DNA of 64,000 bases from Fibrobacter sp. GTDB lineage: Bacteria; Fibrobacterota; Fibrobacteria; Fibrobacterales; Fibrobacteraceae. Every line of letters begins with the position of its first letter. The first letter of the stretch is position 1. Under the pieces are notes generated by a model. It searched no databases. It was not told the origin of the DNA and was given only the letters and a program-made list of their open reading frames with translations. Shown piece after piece: positions 19,498 through 27,407 of this stretch. The translations under genes and the position numbers were made by a program. The stretch lies in assembly GCA_024398995.1 (NCBI GenBank), contig JAKSIE010000006.1, positions 35,678 through 99,677 of the forward strand, given 5' to 3'.

Positions 19498-21315
19498 CTA
19501 TTTCAAATCGCCAAGGTTTTCGCAGAGGCTTTCGACGTCCTTCAGCATTTTCTTTTGTTCTTCGGCAGAGGGGTTTACCGGAGCGAATCTTGCAAATGCG
19601 CATTTCTCAAGCCAGCTATCGATGGCGGAAATGGTTTCTGCGGAAACGCCGCGTTTTTCCAGTTCCTGTTTCATTTGCGGGCGGGTCATGCCCTTGAATT
19701 CGGCGTTGGTCAAATCGCTCAGGTAGTCCACCAGACCGTTTTCCAGTGCGGCGTAGAGAGCCTTGGCGTCGCCCTTGGCTAGTGCTGCGTTTGCGTTGGC
19801 AAAACGAGCCTTAAGCTGCTTATTGGCCTTGCCCTTGCGGACCAGGGCTACGTTGTTGCTGTTCTTTCTCTTGCGGAATACTGCGAAAGTGATGATGAAG
19901 TAGAAGGGGATGGTGGCCAGCAAGGCGACCCAGTACCAAATGGTCTTGTAGGGAACCGGCTTGTCAGTTGCGCCCTTCATGCTATGAATAAAGCGGATGT
20001 CGCTACCCAGGGACTCGATTTCCTGCTTCTTGACGGCGGCAGGGCCAGCGGCTGCCACGGGAGTTTGGAATACGGATTCAGCGGAATTGTCGCCCTTTTC
20101 AACAACGATGTTCCAGGGGCCGGCCACTGCAGTTTCGTATTTCTTTTTGCTGGGATTGAACCAAGAGTACTTGATTTCGGGAATGGTGAATTCGCCCTTC
20201 TTTTTAGGATAGAGGAACACCTTGATATTCTTGGTGGTCACCACCTTGTTTCCGGAAATCTTCTTGGAAATATTGTTCTCGGGAGGTACGGAGCGGAAGT
20301 CACTAAAGTCGGGGAGCTTGGGGTCGGAAATGGAACCCGGCAAACCGTCACCCTTGATAGTGATGGCAAGAGTCATAGCTTCGCCCACTTTCAATTCTGT
20401 TCGGTCGAATTCAGCCTTGAAACTGTAGTTGCCAACCATGCGGTCGAAGTCCTCGGGCTTGCCTTCGGTGGGCAGGGGCTTGACGTTAAGAGTAATGGGC
20501 TGTGTGGCGGCTTCTGCTTCCACGGACTCTTGACGGACGCTGCGGCTGGAGAAGGACATGCCGCCCATCTGCTTTTTCTCTTCTACAACCTTGGGCTCGC
20601 CGCGCTTGGTGTACTTGAACTTGAAGGGCGGAACTTGCAGGGTGCCGTTCTTTGTAGGGCTGAACCAGGCGTACTTTATGCTTGCCTGCATTTCGCGAAC
20701 TGCGTTTTCCACAGGCTCAAACTTCAGGTTGGTCATGTCGTTGCGATGAACGATAAAGTCGTCGCCAGTATTCATGTCTGTGGCCTGCAGGTTTCCTTCG
20801 AAGTTTTCGTAGGTGTGGAAACCTAAGGTTACAGAAATCTGTTCGCCTTCATAGATATTTGTCTTGGACGGTTTCAAAGTTACGTCTAGGGCGGAGTCGT
20901 CGTAGGATCTTTGGATGGTCGCGTAAATCTCGTTTGCGATAACGCGCTTTTGCTCGTCGATGACCATGGTGATTTGGCCCACGTTGAATCGGCCTGTTTT
21001 TTTCGGGGCTTTCAAATTGAATGTGTAGATTCGGGCCTTGTAGCTGGAATGGTTTCTGCCGCCAAAGAAAGACTCGAACATATCGTCAAAACCGGGACGG
21101 ATCATTTGGTCCGTACTGTCGATACTGACGAGAGAAAAACCGTTTTGAGCAACAAGGTTAATTTCACCACGGTTTTCGGGTAATTCTTGCAAGGGGAAAA
21201 TCAGCTGAAGGGCAAGACGCTTGCCGACTTCGATTCGCTCTGTGGCGAACTGGAGTGACGGACGGGCGCTTGCAAAAATCGCCAAGGCTAGGCAAAGGAA
21301 CAAAACTCGTTTCAT
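19498..21315 (-). CDS. BatD family protein
   Basis: 605 aa secreted then membrane-anchored protein: signal peptide (~17 residues), several Ig-like beta domains of the BatD/oxygen-tolerance type (~20-430, with repeated YEGEQISVTLGF- and LKVGEAMTLAITIKGDGLPG-like strands), one membrane segment (~455-478, TIWYWVALLATIPFYF) and a cytoplasmic helical tail. BatD is proposed to work with MoxR ATPase and VWA-domain BatA/BatB in envelope stress. Those genes are not in this window. The start has only a weak ribosome site. First gene of a batD-batE pair. Confidence 0.87.
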   Translation of the reverse strand: MKRVLFLCLALAIFASARPSLQFATERIEVGKRLALQLIFPLQELPENRGEINLVAQNGFSLVSIDSTDQMIRPGFDDMFESFFGGRNHSSYKARIYTFNLKAPKKTGRFNVGQITMVIDEQKRVIANEIYATIQRSYDDSALDVTLKPSKTNIYEGEQISVTLGFHTYENFEGNLQATDMNTGDDFIVHRNDMTNLKFEPVENAVREMQASIKYAWFSPTKNGTLQVPPFKFKYTKRGEPKVVEEKKQMGGMSFSSRSVRQESVEAEAATQPITLNVKPLPTEGKPEDFDRMVGNYSFKAEFDRTELKVGEAMTLAITIKGDGLPGSISDPKLPDFSDFRSVPPENNISKKISGNKVVTTKNIKVFLYPKKKGEFTIPEIKYSWFNPSKKKYETAVAGPWNIVVEKGDNSAESVFQTPVAAAGPAAVKKQEIESLGSDIRFIHSMKGATDKPVPYKTIWYWVALLATIPFYFIITFAVFRKRKNSNNVALVRKGKANKQLKARFANANAALAKGDAKALYAALENGLVDYLSDLTNAEFKGMTRPQMKQELEKRGVSAETISAIDSWLEKCAFARFAPVNPSAEEQKKMLKDVESLCENLGDLK

Positions 21316-21443
21316 AATGCCAAAATTACCAAATTTTACCGAGAGAAATGGACAAATGCCGCCGAATTAGGCCCGTAAGGTAAAGATGCAAGAAAATGTA
21401 ATGTTCATTAAGAAAAATTTTCGTTTTTATAACTTATTTTCCC

Positions 21444-21472
21444 TTGAAACGTTAGTAAAAATTTGTTAATAT
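21444..21472 (+). promoter_or_regulatory. Strong predicted promoter of a short transcription unit
   Basis: TTGAAA (21444-21449), exactly 17 bases, TAATAT (21467-21472); the inferred start is near 21480. It is divergent from batD and drives the 20-codon ORF at 21512. One of the best promoter matches in the window. Confidence 0.75.
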
Positions 21473-21511
21473 TGGCGCCGTTGTAATAGAAGTCACAAAG
21501 AAGGAGTGAAT

Positions 21512-21574
21512 ATGTACTGTCTGCTTGCTTATCTGATCGTAAAACAAATCAAGGCTGGAAAGGCTCTGATCTAA
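21512..21574 (+). CDS. Candidate 20-residue small protein
   Basis: A short ORF with ATG, a hydrophobic first half (YCLLAYLIV) and a basic second half (three Lys), stop TAA. AAGGAG sits 6 bases before the ATG, a textbook ribosome site. A strong promoter lies 40 bases upstream and a terminator 30 bases downstream, so it is the only ORF of a ~160-base transcript. It could be a small membrane peptide, or the RNA could act as an sRNA whose ORF is incidental. I know no family for it. Confidence 0.55.
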   Translation: MYCLLAYLIVKQIKAGKALI

Positions 21575-21604
21575 GAAAAACGATTCGACAAAGGCTGAAA
21601 GAAG

Positions 21605-21638
21605 AAGGCGACCTGATGAAGGCCGCCTTGATTTTTTT
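21605..21638. terminator. Terminator of the short unit, possibly bidirectional with mqnC
   Basis: AAGGCG (21605-21610) pairs with CGCCTT (21624-21629), with an inner CCT/AGG and one mismatch, then seven T. On the minus strand the same stem is followed by an imperfect T-rich stretch after mqnC. An eight-G run lies just beyond at 21640-21647. Confidence 0.8.
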
Positions 21639-21675
21639 AGGGGGGGGCACCTGAAATGGGTGTTTTTTTTGCCCG

Positions 21676-22749
21676 TTAATCGAAGTTCAGGGTACGGCGG
21701 TAGGGGGTGAATCCGGCGTCCTTAATGAATTTTTCAGCCTGCTCGATGGAGGTGAGGCCGTGGTTTTGCAGAACATTTTCTTCGATGACTATGCTGTTGA
21801 TGTCGTCGGCGCCAGCGTGGAGGCCCAGTTCGCCCAGGGAAAGTCCCATTCCCAGCAGGGAGACCTCAATATGGGGGATGTTGTCCAGGTAGAGGCGGCT
21901 AAGGGCTAAAAGTTTCAGGTATTCGTCTCCGCGAACGTGGCGGATGGGAAAGTTGTCGGTTTGCGGTTGGAAAGTCCATACTACGAAACTGTTGAAGCCC
22001 GCCGTGCCCGCGTTTACTGCCAGGTCCTGGGTCTTGCGGACGTATTCCAGGTGTTCAATGATTTCTTCGTCGGTTTCGTCGCTGCCGAAGACGATGTTTG
22101 CGCTGCCGGGCAGGCCCTTCTTGTGGCAAGCGGCCAACGCGTCGCACCATTCCTGGGCGGGGAGTTTGCGGGGGCTTAGCTTTTGACGCATGCGATCGCT
22201 TAAAATTTCTGCGCCAGCACCCGGAACGGAACTGAGGCCCGCGTCCTTGAATATGTCCAGGAGTTCGTCCAGACTCAAGTTGTTGTACTGGGCGATGCGG
22301 ACCAGTTCTACGGGGGAGAATCCGCGTACGGTAACGCCCATTTCATGGGTCAGCATCTTCAATACATCGACGTAATAGCTGAGGGGAATTTCCTTATTGA
22401 CGCCACCCTGAAGAAAAATCTGGTCGGCGCCCTTGGCCTTTGCCTCTAGGGTCTTTTGACGGATTTCGTCTAAAGAAAGTACGTAGGCTTCGGGGCTCTT
22501 GAATGGCCTGCAGAAACTGCAGAAGCTGCAAGTGACTTCGCACACGTTGGTGTAGTTGATGATTCTGAATGCGGTGTAGCCCACTTTGTTGCCCGGAAGT
22601 CGTGCATGTCGGACGGTGTTTGCTGCTTCGACAACTTCAGTCCAGGGCACGTCCTTTAAAATATCAAGACCTTCTGCGGGACTCAAGCGTGTTGAAGAAA
22701 ACCCCTTATTTTTTGCGCAAGCGATGATTTTTTGAAGAATTTCGTTCAT
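21676..22749 (-). CDS. mqnC: Dehypoxanthine futalosine cyclase, radical SAM (MqnC-like)
   Basis: Radical SAM enzyme that cyclises dehypoxanthine futalosine in the futalosine pathway to menaquinone. The CX3CX2C cluster motif is in INYTNVCEVTCSFCSFCR, followed by SPEAYVLS, LQGGV, PLSYYVDVL, GAGAEIL and the VWTFQPQ block, all placed as in MqnC; CofH and MqnE are the close alternatives. I start at the ATG 22747-22749, which gives 357 aa of usual length; an in-frame ATG at 22818 adds 23 residues without homology. No ribosome site is obvious at either. No other mqn gene lies nearby. F. succinogenes-type bacteria use menaquinone with fumarate reductase, which fits; that link is from general knowledge. 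Confidence 0.85.
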   Translation of the reverse strand: MNEILQKIIACAKNKGFSSTRLSPAEGLDILKDVPWTEVVEAANTVRHARLPGNKVGYTAFRIINYTNVCEVTCSFCSFCRPFKSPEAYVLSLDEIRQKTLEAKAKGADQIFLQGGVNKEIPLSYYVDVLKMLTHEMGVTVRGFSPVELVRIAQYNNLSLDELLDIFKDAGLSSVPGAGAEILSDRMRQKLSPRKLPAQEWCDALAACHKKGLPGSANIVFGSDETDEEIIEHLEYVRKTQDLAVNAGTAGFNSFVVWTFQPQTDNFPIRHVRGDEYLKLLALSRLYLDNIPHIEVSLLGMGLSLGELGLHAGADDINSIVIEENVLQNHGLTSIEQAEKFIKDAGFTPYRRTLNFD

Positions 22750-22900
22750 ATTTGCCGAAATATTAATGTTTTTATACCCAAAGTGTGTAAAACTTTTTGG
22801 ACATATTGTCCATGACATTTGCCTTCTTATATGATAAAAAAATTTGAGCGGGATGTAATTTTAAGAATGGGTTTGGTGTACCCATAAAAAGGAGTTTGGT

Positions 22901-24358
22901 ATGAAATCTATGGGACTTGCATCCTTTGGTTTGGCTGTGGCCTTGGCTGCTACTGCTGCAAATGCTTTCATCTTGACCGGATCTGTTGCAGACTCAAAAG
23001 GGAAGGCGGTAAAGGGTGCCGCAGTGAGCCTTCCTAGCCTAAGCCTGTCCACGACAACAGATGGCGTCGGTAGCTTTACTTTGAGAGACACGCCTATTTC
23101 TGCTGGGTTTAACGATAATACCCAGTCTATTGTTTCTCTTGTTAATCCTGGCTTTATCGGGATAAATGACGGTGTTCTCTCTTTCTCCCAGTCTGGCGTG
23201 AATCCGGTTCAAGTTCAGATTTTTGATGCCGTTGGCGTTCGTGTTTTGAACAAGACTCTTCAGGGGTCAGGCTCCGTGGATCTTCGTGGTTTTGTAAAGG
23301 CCGAAGGTACTTATTTCGCCCGCGTCAAGATGGGCTCTGCTATGCAGAATCTGAAATTTACCGCCCGCGGGACTTATGGTTCTACTTACGGAAAGCCTGT
23401 TGTTCAGGCTTTGAAGAAGGAGGCTGCTGGAGGTCACCTGCAGGTTGTTGCCGATGGCTTTGATACTTTGCTTGTGGCTCTCGCCAATCTCGATACCAAT
23501 GTGCAGTTGACCTTGCAGAAGGCTGCCGGCGCGGAACCTCAGTTTGACTTTGGCTGGGCCAAGGGCAATGAACCTGTTCCTACTCGTGGTTGCGGCAAGA
23601 CTTGGAGCCGCGTAAAGTCTGGTAGCTACGATTTCCAGTGGAGTAAGGGCAAGCGTACCATCCGCATCGATATTCCTGACAACTATGATAACAACAAACC
23701 TTACCGTCTGGTGTTTGGTATGCACTGTATGGGCGGCTGGGCTGGTGGCGTTCAGCAGGAAGGCTACTATGGCTTGAAACCTTTGGACAAGGAAAAGACG
23801 ACCATCTTTGTGGCTCCGGAAGGTAACGGAAATCAGGCTCCCTGGGCTCAGGATGACTACACCTTGTTTGATGAACTTTTGGCTGATCTCCAGAGCAATC
23901 TTTGCATTGACTCCAGCCGTGTGTTCTCTACTGGCTTCAGCTATGGTTCCATGTTCAGTAACGGTCTTTCTCGTAATCATCAGCATGTGCTTCGCGGCGT
24001 TGCCGTTTACGAAACTGCTGACGTGAACATTTGGTTGCCTCAGCATTCCGGCAAACCTATTGCATGGATGGGTGTGCTTGGCTTGCAGGATAATCTCTGT
24101 ACGCCGGCTATGGGTCGCTCTGCACGTAACACTGCCTTGAAGTATGCAAGTGCCGAAGGCAAGGATGCAACTAAGGAAAATGCTACGGAATACGGTGGCA
24201 GTGGTCCTCACGTTTGCTACAACTACAAGGATGTAGATGAACGTTTCCCGGTTCGTTGGTGCACTCAGAATGGTGGCCACATTTGGGATCACAAGGACCC
24301 TGGCCAGACCCAGTCCTGGGTTCCTGCATCCACCTGGGATTTCATTACCCAGTTCTAG
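22901..24358 (+). CDS. Secreted CE1-type esterase (feruloyl/acetyl-xylan esterase family)
   Basis: Probably removes ferulate or acetate from plant hemicellulose outside the cell. 485 aa: signal peptide cut after ANA (~22), a carboxypeptidase-regulatory-like beta domain (~23-70), a beta domain (~100-165) resembling a T9SS sorting domain in its VQIFDAVGVRVLN and EGTYFARVKMG strands, then the alpha/beta hydrolase (~220-485). The nucleophile Ser347 is in GFSYGS; the Asp is probably in LQDNLC, and the His in GGHIWDH. Cys residues near the end may form disulfides. AAGGAG lies before the ATG. A terminator follows, so it is monocistronic. Substrate is not determinable from sequence. Confidence 0.85.
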   Translation: MKSMGLASFGLAVALAATAANAFILTGSVADSKGKAVKGAAVSLPSLSLSTTTDGVGSFTLRDTPISAGFNDNTQSIVSLVNPGFIGINDGVLSFSQSGVNPVQVQIFDAVGVRVLNKTLQGSGSVDLRGFVKAEGTYFARVKMGSAMQNLKFTARGTYGSTYGKPVVQALKKEAAGGHLQVVADGFDTLLVALANLDTNVQLTLQKAAGAEPQFDFGWAKGNEPVPTRGCGKTWSRVKSGSYDFQWSKGKRTIRIDIPDNYDNNKPYRLVFGMHCMGGWAGGVQQEGYYGLKPLDKEKTTIFVAPEGNGNQAPWAQDDYTLFDELLADLQSNLCIDSSRVFSTGFSYGSMFSNGLSRNHQHVLRGVAVYETADVNIWLPQHSGKPIAWMGVLGLQDNLCTPAMGRSARNTALKYASAEGKDATKENATEYGGSGPHVCYNYKDVDERFPVRWCTQNGGHIWDHKDPGQTQSWVPASTWDFITQF

Positions 24359-24410
24359 CATGACCGTCATGAAATAACGTTTGTTTTGTATTTACTCACT
24401 TTCTTGATGT

Positions 24411-24445
24411 AAAGCTTCCGGTGTGCTGCCGGAAGCTTTTCTTTT
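24411..24445 (+). terminator. Terminator after the esterase gene
   Basis: Perfect 11-bp stem (24411-24421 with 24429-24439), 7-base loop, then TTTTCTTTT. Confidence 0.9.
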
Positions 24446-24479
24446 GTGGAGAAATTTGAAATTTGTTAAATTTGACGCC

Positions 24480-25925
24480 ATGGAATTTAAACGTTTTGAG
24501 GCTTTGATCGAGAAGTTCCCGCAGGTGCAGATTTTTAGCACCGAAGGCGAGGATCTTGACCGAGTCATTACTCATTTCTTGAATCAGCAGAAGAATGTCT
24601 CCACTATGTCGGAGGCCATGCAGCGTAAGATCCAGCAGGCTCTGGCGCCTTTCTTCCAGCAGCGCTTTATTAGCCTTGGGGATTCTGAGGCTCCTCTGGT
24701 TCGTAACCTGCTTTTGAACAAGAAATTCTTCTTGCAGACAGACCGCTATATTGATGACATGGCCTGGCCTGAAACGGACCCGGACAAGCTTGATGAGGCC
24801 CTGAAGATTGCAGACCTTGCCATGGGCATATTGGATCGCAAACTTTTAAGCCTTTCCAACGGTGAACTTCGTCGCGTTCTTTTGGCCCGCATGTGGATGG
24901 AAAAACCGGAATGGGTTTACTTTAATGACCTGTTCGGTGGTCTGGATCCCGAGTACCGCGCTCACTTGGCGGGCTGTGTGGCTGACTTGGCAAAACGCCC
25001 GGGCTTGAAGGTGGCTGTGCGCCTGGCACGCGAAGATGAGCTGCTTCCTGAAATTCCAGCCTTTGTTTATGCGGACAAGACCTTTATTGCTTATGAAGGT
25101 AAGTTGCCCGAAGTTGCTGCCCAGCCCAAGTTCACCAAGAAGGAACTGAAGGATTATGAGGTTGTAGAATTGCAGACAGGGAGATCCCGGGTCGAGCCCG
25201 GGATGACAACTGACGCGCCCGGGATGACAACTGACGCGTCCGGGATGACAGCTGGTGAACCGGAAGTCCTTTTCGATCTTAAGAACATCAACGTCCGTTT
25301 TGGTGAAACCGACGTTATCAAGAACCTGAACTGGACGGTTCGTAAGGGCGAACACTGGGCGGTCATGGGCGAGAACGGAGCCGGCAAGAGCACCTTGCTT
25401 GGCATGCTGACTGCTGACCATCCTCAGATTTACAACAACGATATTACCCTTCTGGGGGAACGTCCGGGCCATGGATTGAACATTTGGGATCATAAGGCGA
25501 AGCTTGGGTTCTTCTCTCCGGAACTGGCCTTGCAGTATCGTGAGGATTTGAGCATATTGGAGGTCCTCCTTACGGGATTTACCCCGAACCTTTGCAAAGC
25601 TGCTAATCCCACTTGGGAAGAAAAGGCCAAGGCACGTGAATGGTTGAAGTACCTGGGTTTTGAGGATATGAACCAGAATGTTCGCACCTTGTCTCCCATC
25701 GACAAACGCCTGGTACTGATGGCCCGCGCTGCTATCCGTCCGCCTAAAATTCTTTTGCTGGACGAACCATCCCAGGGCTTGAAGGGAGAATACCGCGAAA
25801 AGATTTTCCATTTGCTACAGCTTTTGTCTACAGAAACAACCATTATTTTGGTGAGCCATTACGAAGAGGAATGGCCGCCTTGTATGACTCACCTGCTCCG
25901 CATGCCTAAATTCTCTTTGGGGTAA
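24480..25925 (+). CDS. Tandem ABC ATPase (ModF/PhrA-like), first half degenerate
   Basis: Soluble protein with two ABC nucleotide-binding halves and no membrane segment, like ModF/PhrA or ABC-F-type ATPases. The second half (~260-481) is complete: GENGAGKST Walker A, LLLDEPSQG Walker B, H-switch in VSHYEEE; its signature reads LSPIDKR, a weak LSGGQ. The first half has a good signature (LSNGELRR) and a Walker B region (VYFNDLFGGLD) but no Walker A, so it cannot bind ATP normally. The linker (~235-258) is encoded by a palindromic tandem repeat. 481 aa from the ATG at 24480; no ribosome site seen. The stop is 2 bases before mrp, so it is the first gene of an operon. Confidence 0.83.
   Translation: MEFKRFEALIEKFPQVQIFSTEGEDLDRVITHFLNQQKNVSTMSEAMQRKIQQALAPFFQQRFISLGDSEAPLVRNLLLNKKFFLQTDRYIDDMAWPETDPDKLDEALKIADLAMGILDRKLLSLSNGELRRVLLARMWMEKPEWVYFNDLFGGLDPEYRAHLAGCVADLAKRPGLKVAVRLAREDELLPEIPAFVYADKTFIAYEGKLPEVAAQPKFTKKELKDYEVVELQTGRSRVEPGMTTDAPGMTTDASGMTAGEPEVLFDLKNINVRFGETDVIKNLNWTVRKGEHWAVMGENGAGKSTLLGMLTADHPQIYNNDITLLGERPGHGLNIWDHKAKLGFFSPELALQYREDLSILEVLLTGFTPNLCKAANPTWEEKAKAREWLKYLGFEDMNQNVRTLSPIDKRLVLMARAAIRPPKILLLDEPSQGLKGEYREKIFHLLQLLSTETTIILVSHYEEEWPPCMTHLLRMPKFSLG
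25184..25246. repeat. Palindromic REP-like element with 21-bp tandem units inside a gene
   Basis: A perfect palindrome ATCCCGGG-TCGAG-CCCGGGAT (25184-25204) is followed by two 21-base copies differing at one position (25205-25225, 25226-25246) and a partial third. The minus-strand translation gives the CHPGLDPGS pattern known from dispersed repeats of many bacteria. Being a multiple of three, it stays in frame within the ABC ATPase linker. Confidence 0.85.
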
Positions 25926-25927
25926 TC

Positions 25928-27055
25928 ATGGAACTGAATGAAAAAAATATTTTAAAGGCTCTTTGCGCCGTGCAGGATCCGGACCTTCACAAGAATATTG
26001 TGGAACTGGACTTTGTGCAGAACCTGAAGATTGAAGGAACAAAGGTCAGTTTCGACCTTCGCCTCACTACGCCGACTTGCCCTATCCGCGACCAGTTTAA
26101 GGACCAGTGCATTGCCATTGTGAAGGCAATGGGCGCAACCGAAGTTAATGTGACTTTTACTGCTAAGGAAGGGGGCTCTGCAACGGGTAACTCTGCTACC
26201 CAGGCTCCAAAGGATTCCCACATTGGCGAAGTGGCCCATGTGGTGGCAGTGGCCAGCGGTAAGGGTGGCGTGGGTAAGTCCACTGTCACCGCAAACTTGG
26301 CCATGGCCTTAAGTTTGTCTGGGGCCCGGGTGGGTATTCTTGACGCCGATATTTATGGCCCCAGCATGGGCCTCATGTTCGGTATCGACAAGGCTCCCGA
26401 AGTTTTCGACGACAATACCATCGCCCCCGTTGAAGCCAAGGGCGGCATCAGTATTGTTTCCATGTGCATGTTTGCTGATTCCGACAAGGCTACCATCTGG
26501 CGCGGCCCCATGGTGAGTCAGATGATCCAGCACTTTATCCATCACGTTCGTTGGGGCAAGCTGGACTACTTGCTGGTGGACTTCCCTCCAGGAACTGGCG
26601 ACATCCAGCTGACTTTGACCCAGAACTGCCCTATGGCGGGCGCTGTGGTGGTGACCACGCCCCAGGAAGTTGCTTTGGCTGACTGCCGCAAGGGTATTGC
26701 CATGTTTGATAATGTAGGCGTTCCTGTCATTGGCATTGTGGAAAACATGAGTTACTTTATCTGTGACCAGTGCAATAAGCCTCACTACATTTTCCGTCAG
26801 GGTGGTGGTGAAAGCATCGCCAAGAAATGGGGCGTGCCTCTCATGAGCAAGGTTCCCTTGGAACCCGCTGTTGCCGACTGCGGCGATGCAGGCATTCCTG
26901 CGGTGCTCAAGTACCCCAATTCCGAATCCGCCAAGGCCTTTATGAACGCTGCCGACCAGATGGTTCGCAACCTGTCCATTTTGGAAGCGGAAGGCGAGGG
27001 TGTTCTCAAGAGCTTTAATTATGGATTTGACCAGCTGCCTGTGGAGGAAGTCTAA
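25928..27055 (+). CDS. Mrp/ApbC family iron-sulfur carrier ATPase
   Basis: P-loop ATPase that binds and delivers Fe-S clusters. 375 aa: an N-terminal MIP18/DUF59 domain (~1-80, with TTPTCPI), then the Mrp core with deviant Walker A GKGGVGKST (~residue 112), DADIYGPS, the VDFPPGTGD block and the CDQC pair (~280) that holds the bridging cluster. Length and order are typical of bacterial Mrp. It starts 2 bases after the ABC ATPase stop and overlaps the DUF971 gene by one base (TAATG), so all three are co-transcribed. Confidence 0.95.
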   Translation: MELNEKNILKALCAVQDPDLHKNIVELDFVQNLKIEGTKVSFDLRLTTPTCPIRDQFKDQCIAIVKAMGATEVNVTFTAKEGGSATGNSATQAPKDSHIGEVAHVVAVASGKGGVGKSTVTANLAMALSLSGARVGILDADIYGPSMGLMFGIDKAPEVFDDNTIAPVEAKGGISIVSMCMFADSDKATIWRGPMVSQMIQHFIHHVRWGKLDYLLVDFPPGTGDIQLTLTQNCPMAGAVVVTTPQEVALADCRKGIAMFDNVGVPVIGIVENMSYFICDQCNKPHYIFRQGGGESIAKKWGVPLMSKVPLEPAVADCGDAGIPAVLKYPNSESAKAFMNAADQMVRNLSILEAEGEGVLKSFNYGFDQLPVEEV

Positions 27056-27351
27056 TGATTCAGCCTAAGAAAGTATTTAAGACTGCCGATGGCAAGCTGG
27101 GTTTCGAATGGAACGACGGCTCCCGAGGCGCTTGCGGAATCCGTAAGCTCCGCCAGTCTTGTCCCTGTGCTTTGTGTGTTGATGAACATACCGGCGAAAA
27201 GCTTTTGGTGGATTCTTCTGTTCCCGAAGATATTACGTTGGTGAAAGTTCAGTCCGTAGGTCGCTATGCAGCCTCCTTGACCTTTAGCGATGGCCATAAT
27301 TCGGGAATTTACCCTTATGATAAACTGAAGGAATTGACGGAAAAAGCATAA
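27055..27351 (+). CDS. DUF971 (GBBH-like N-terminal) domain protein
   Basis: 98 aa forming a single DUF971 domain, with the SCPCALC cysteine cluster (~residues 35-41) and the YPYDKL ending typical of the family. DUF971 is often beside or fused to Mrp, and a role in Fe-S cluster assembly is the usual suggestion. The ATG overlaps the mrp stop; GGAGG lies 8 bases upstream within mrp. No signal peptide. Confidence 0.9.
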   Translation: MIQPKKVFKTADGKLGFEWNDGSRGACGIRKLRQSCPCALCVDEHTGEKLLVDSSVPEDITLVKVQSVGRYAASLTFSDGHNSGIYPYDKLKELTEKA

Positions 27352-27407
27352 AAAGCAATATTTGTGCAAATATTCAGTTTTTTGGCTTGTTTTTAGGTGC
27401 TAATGAT

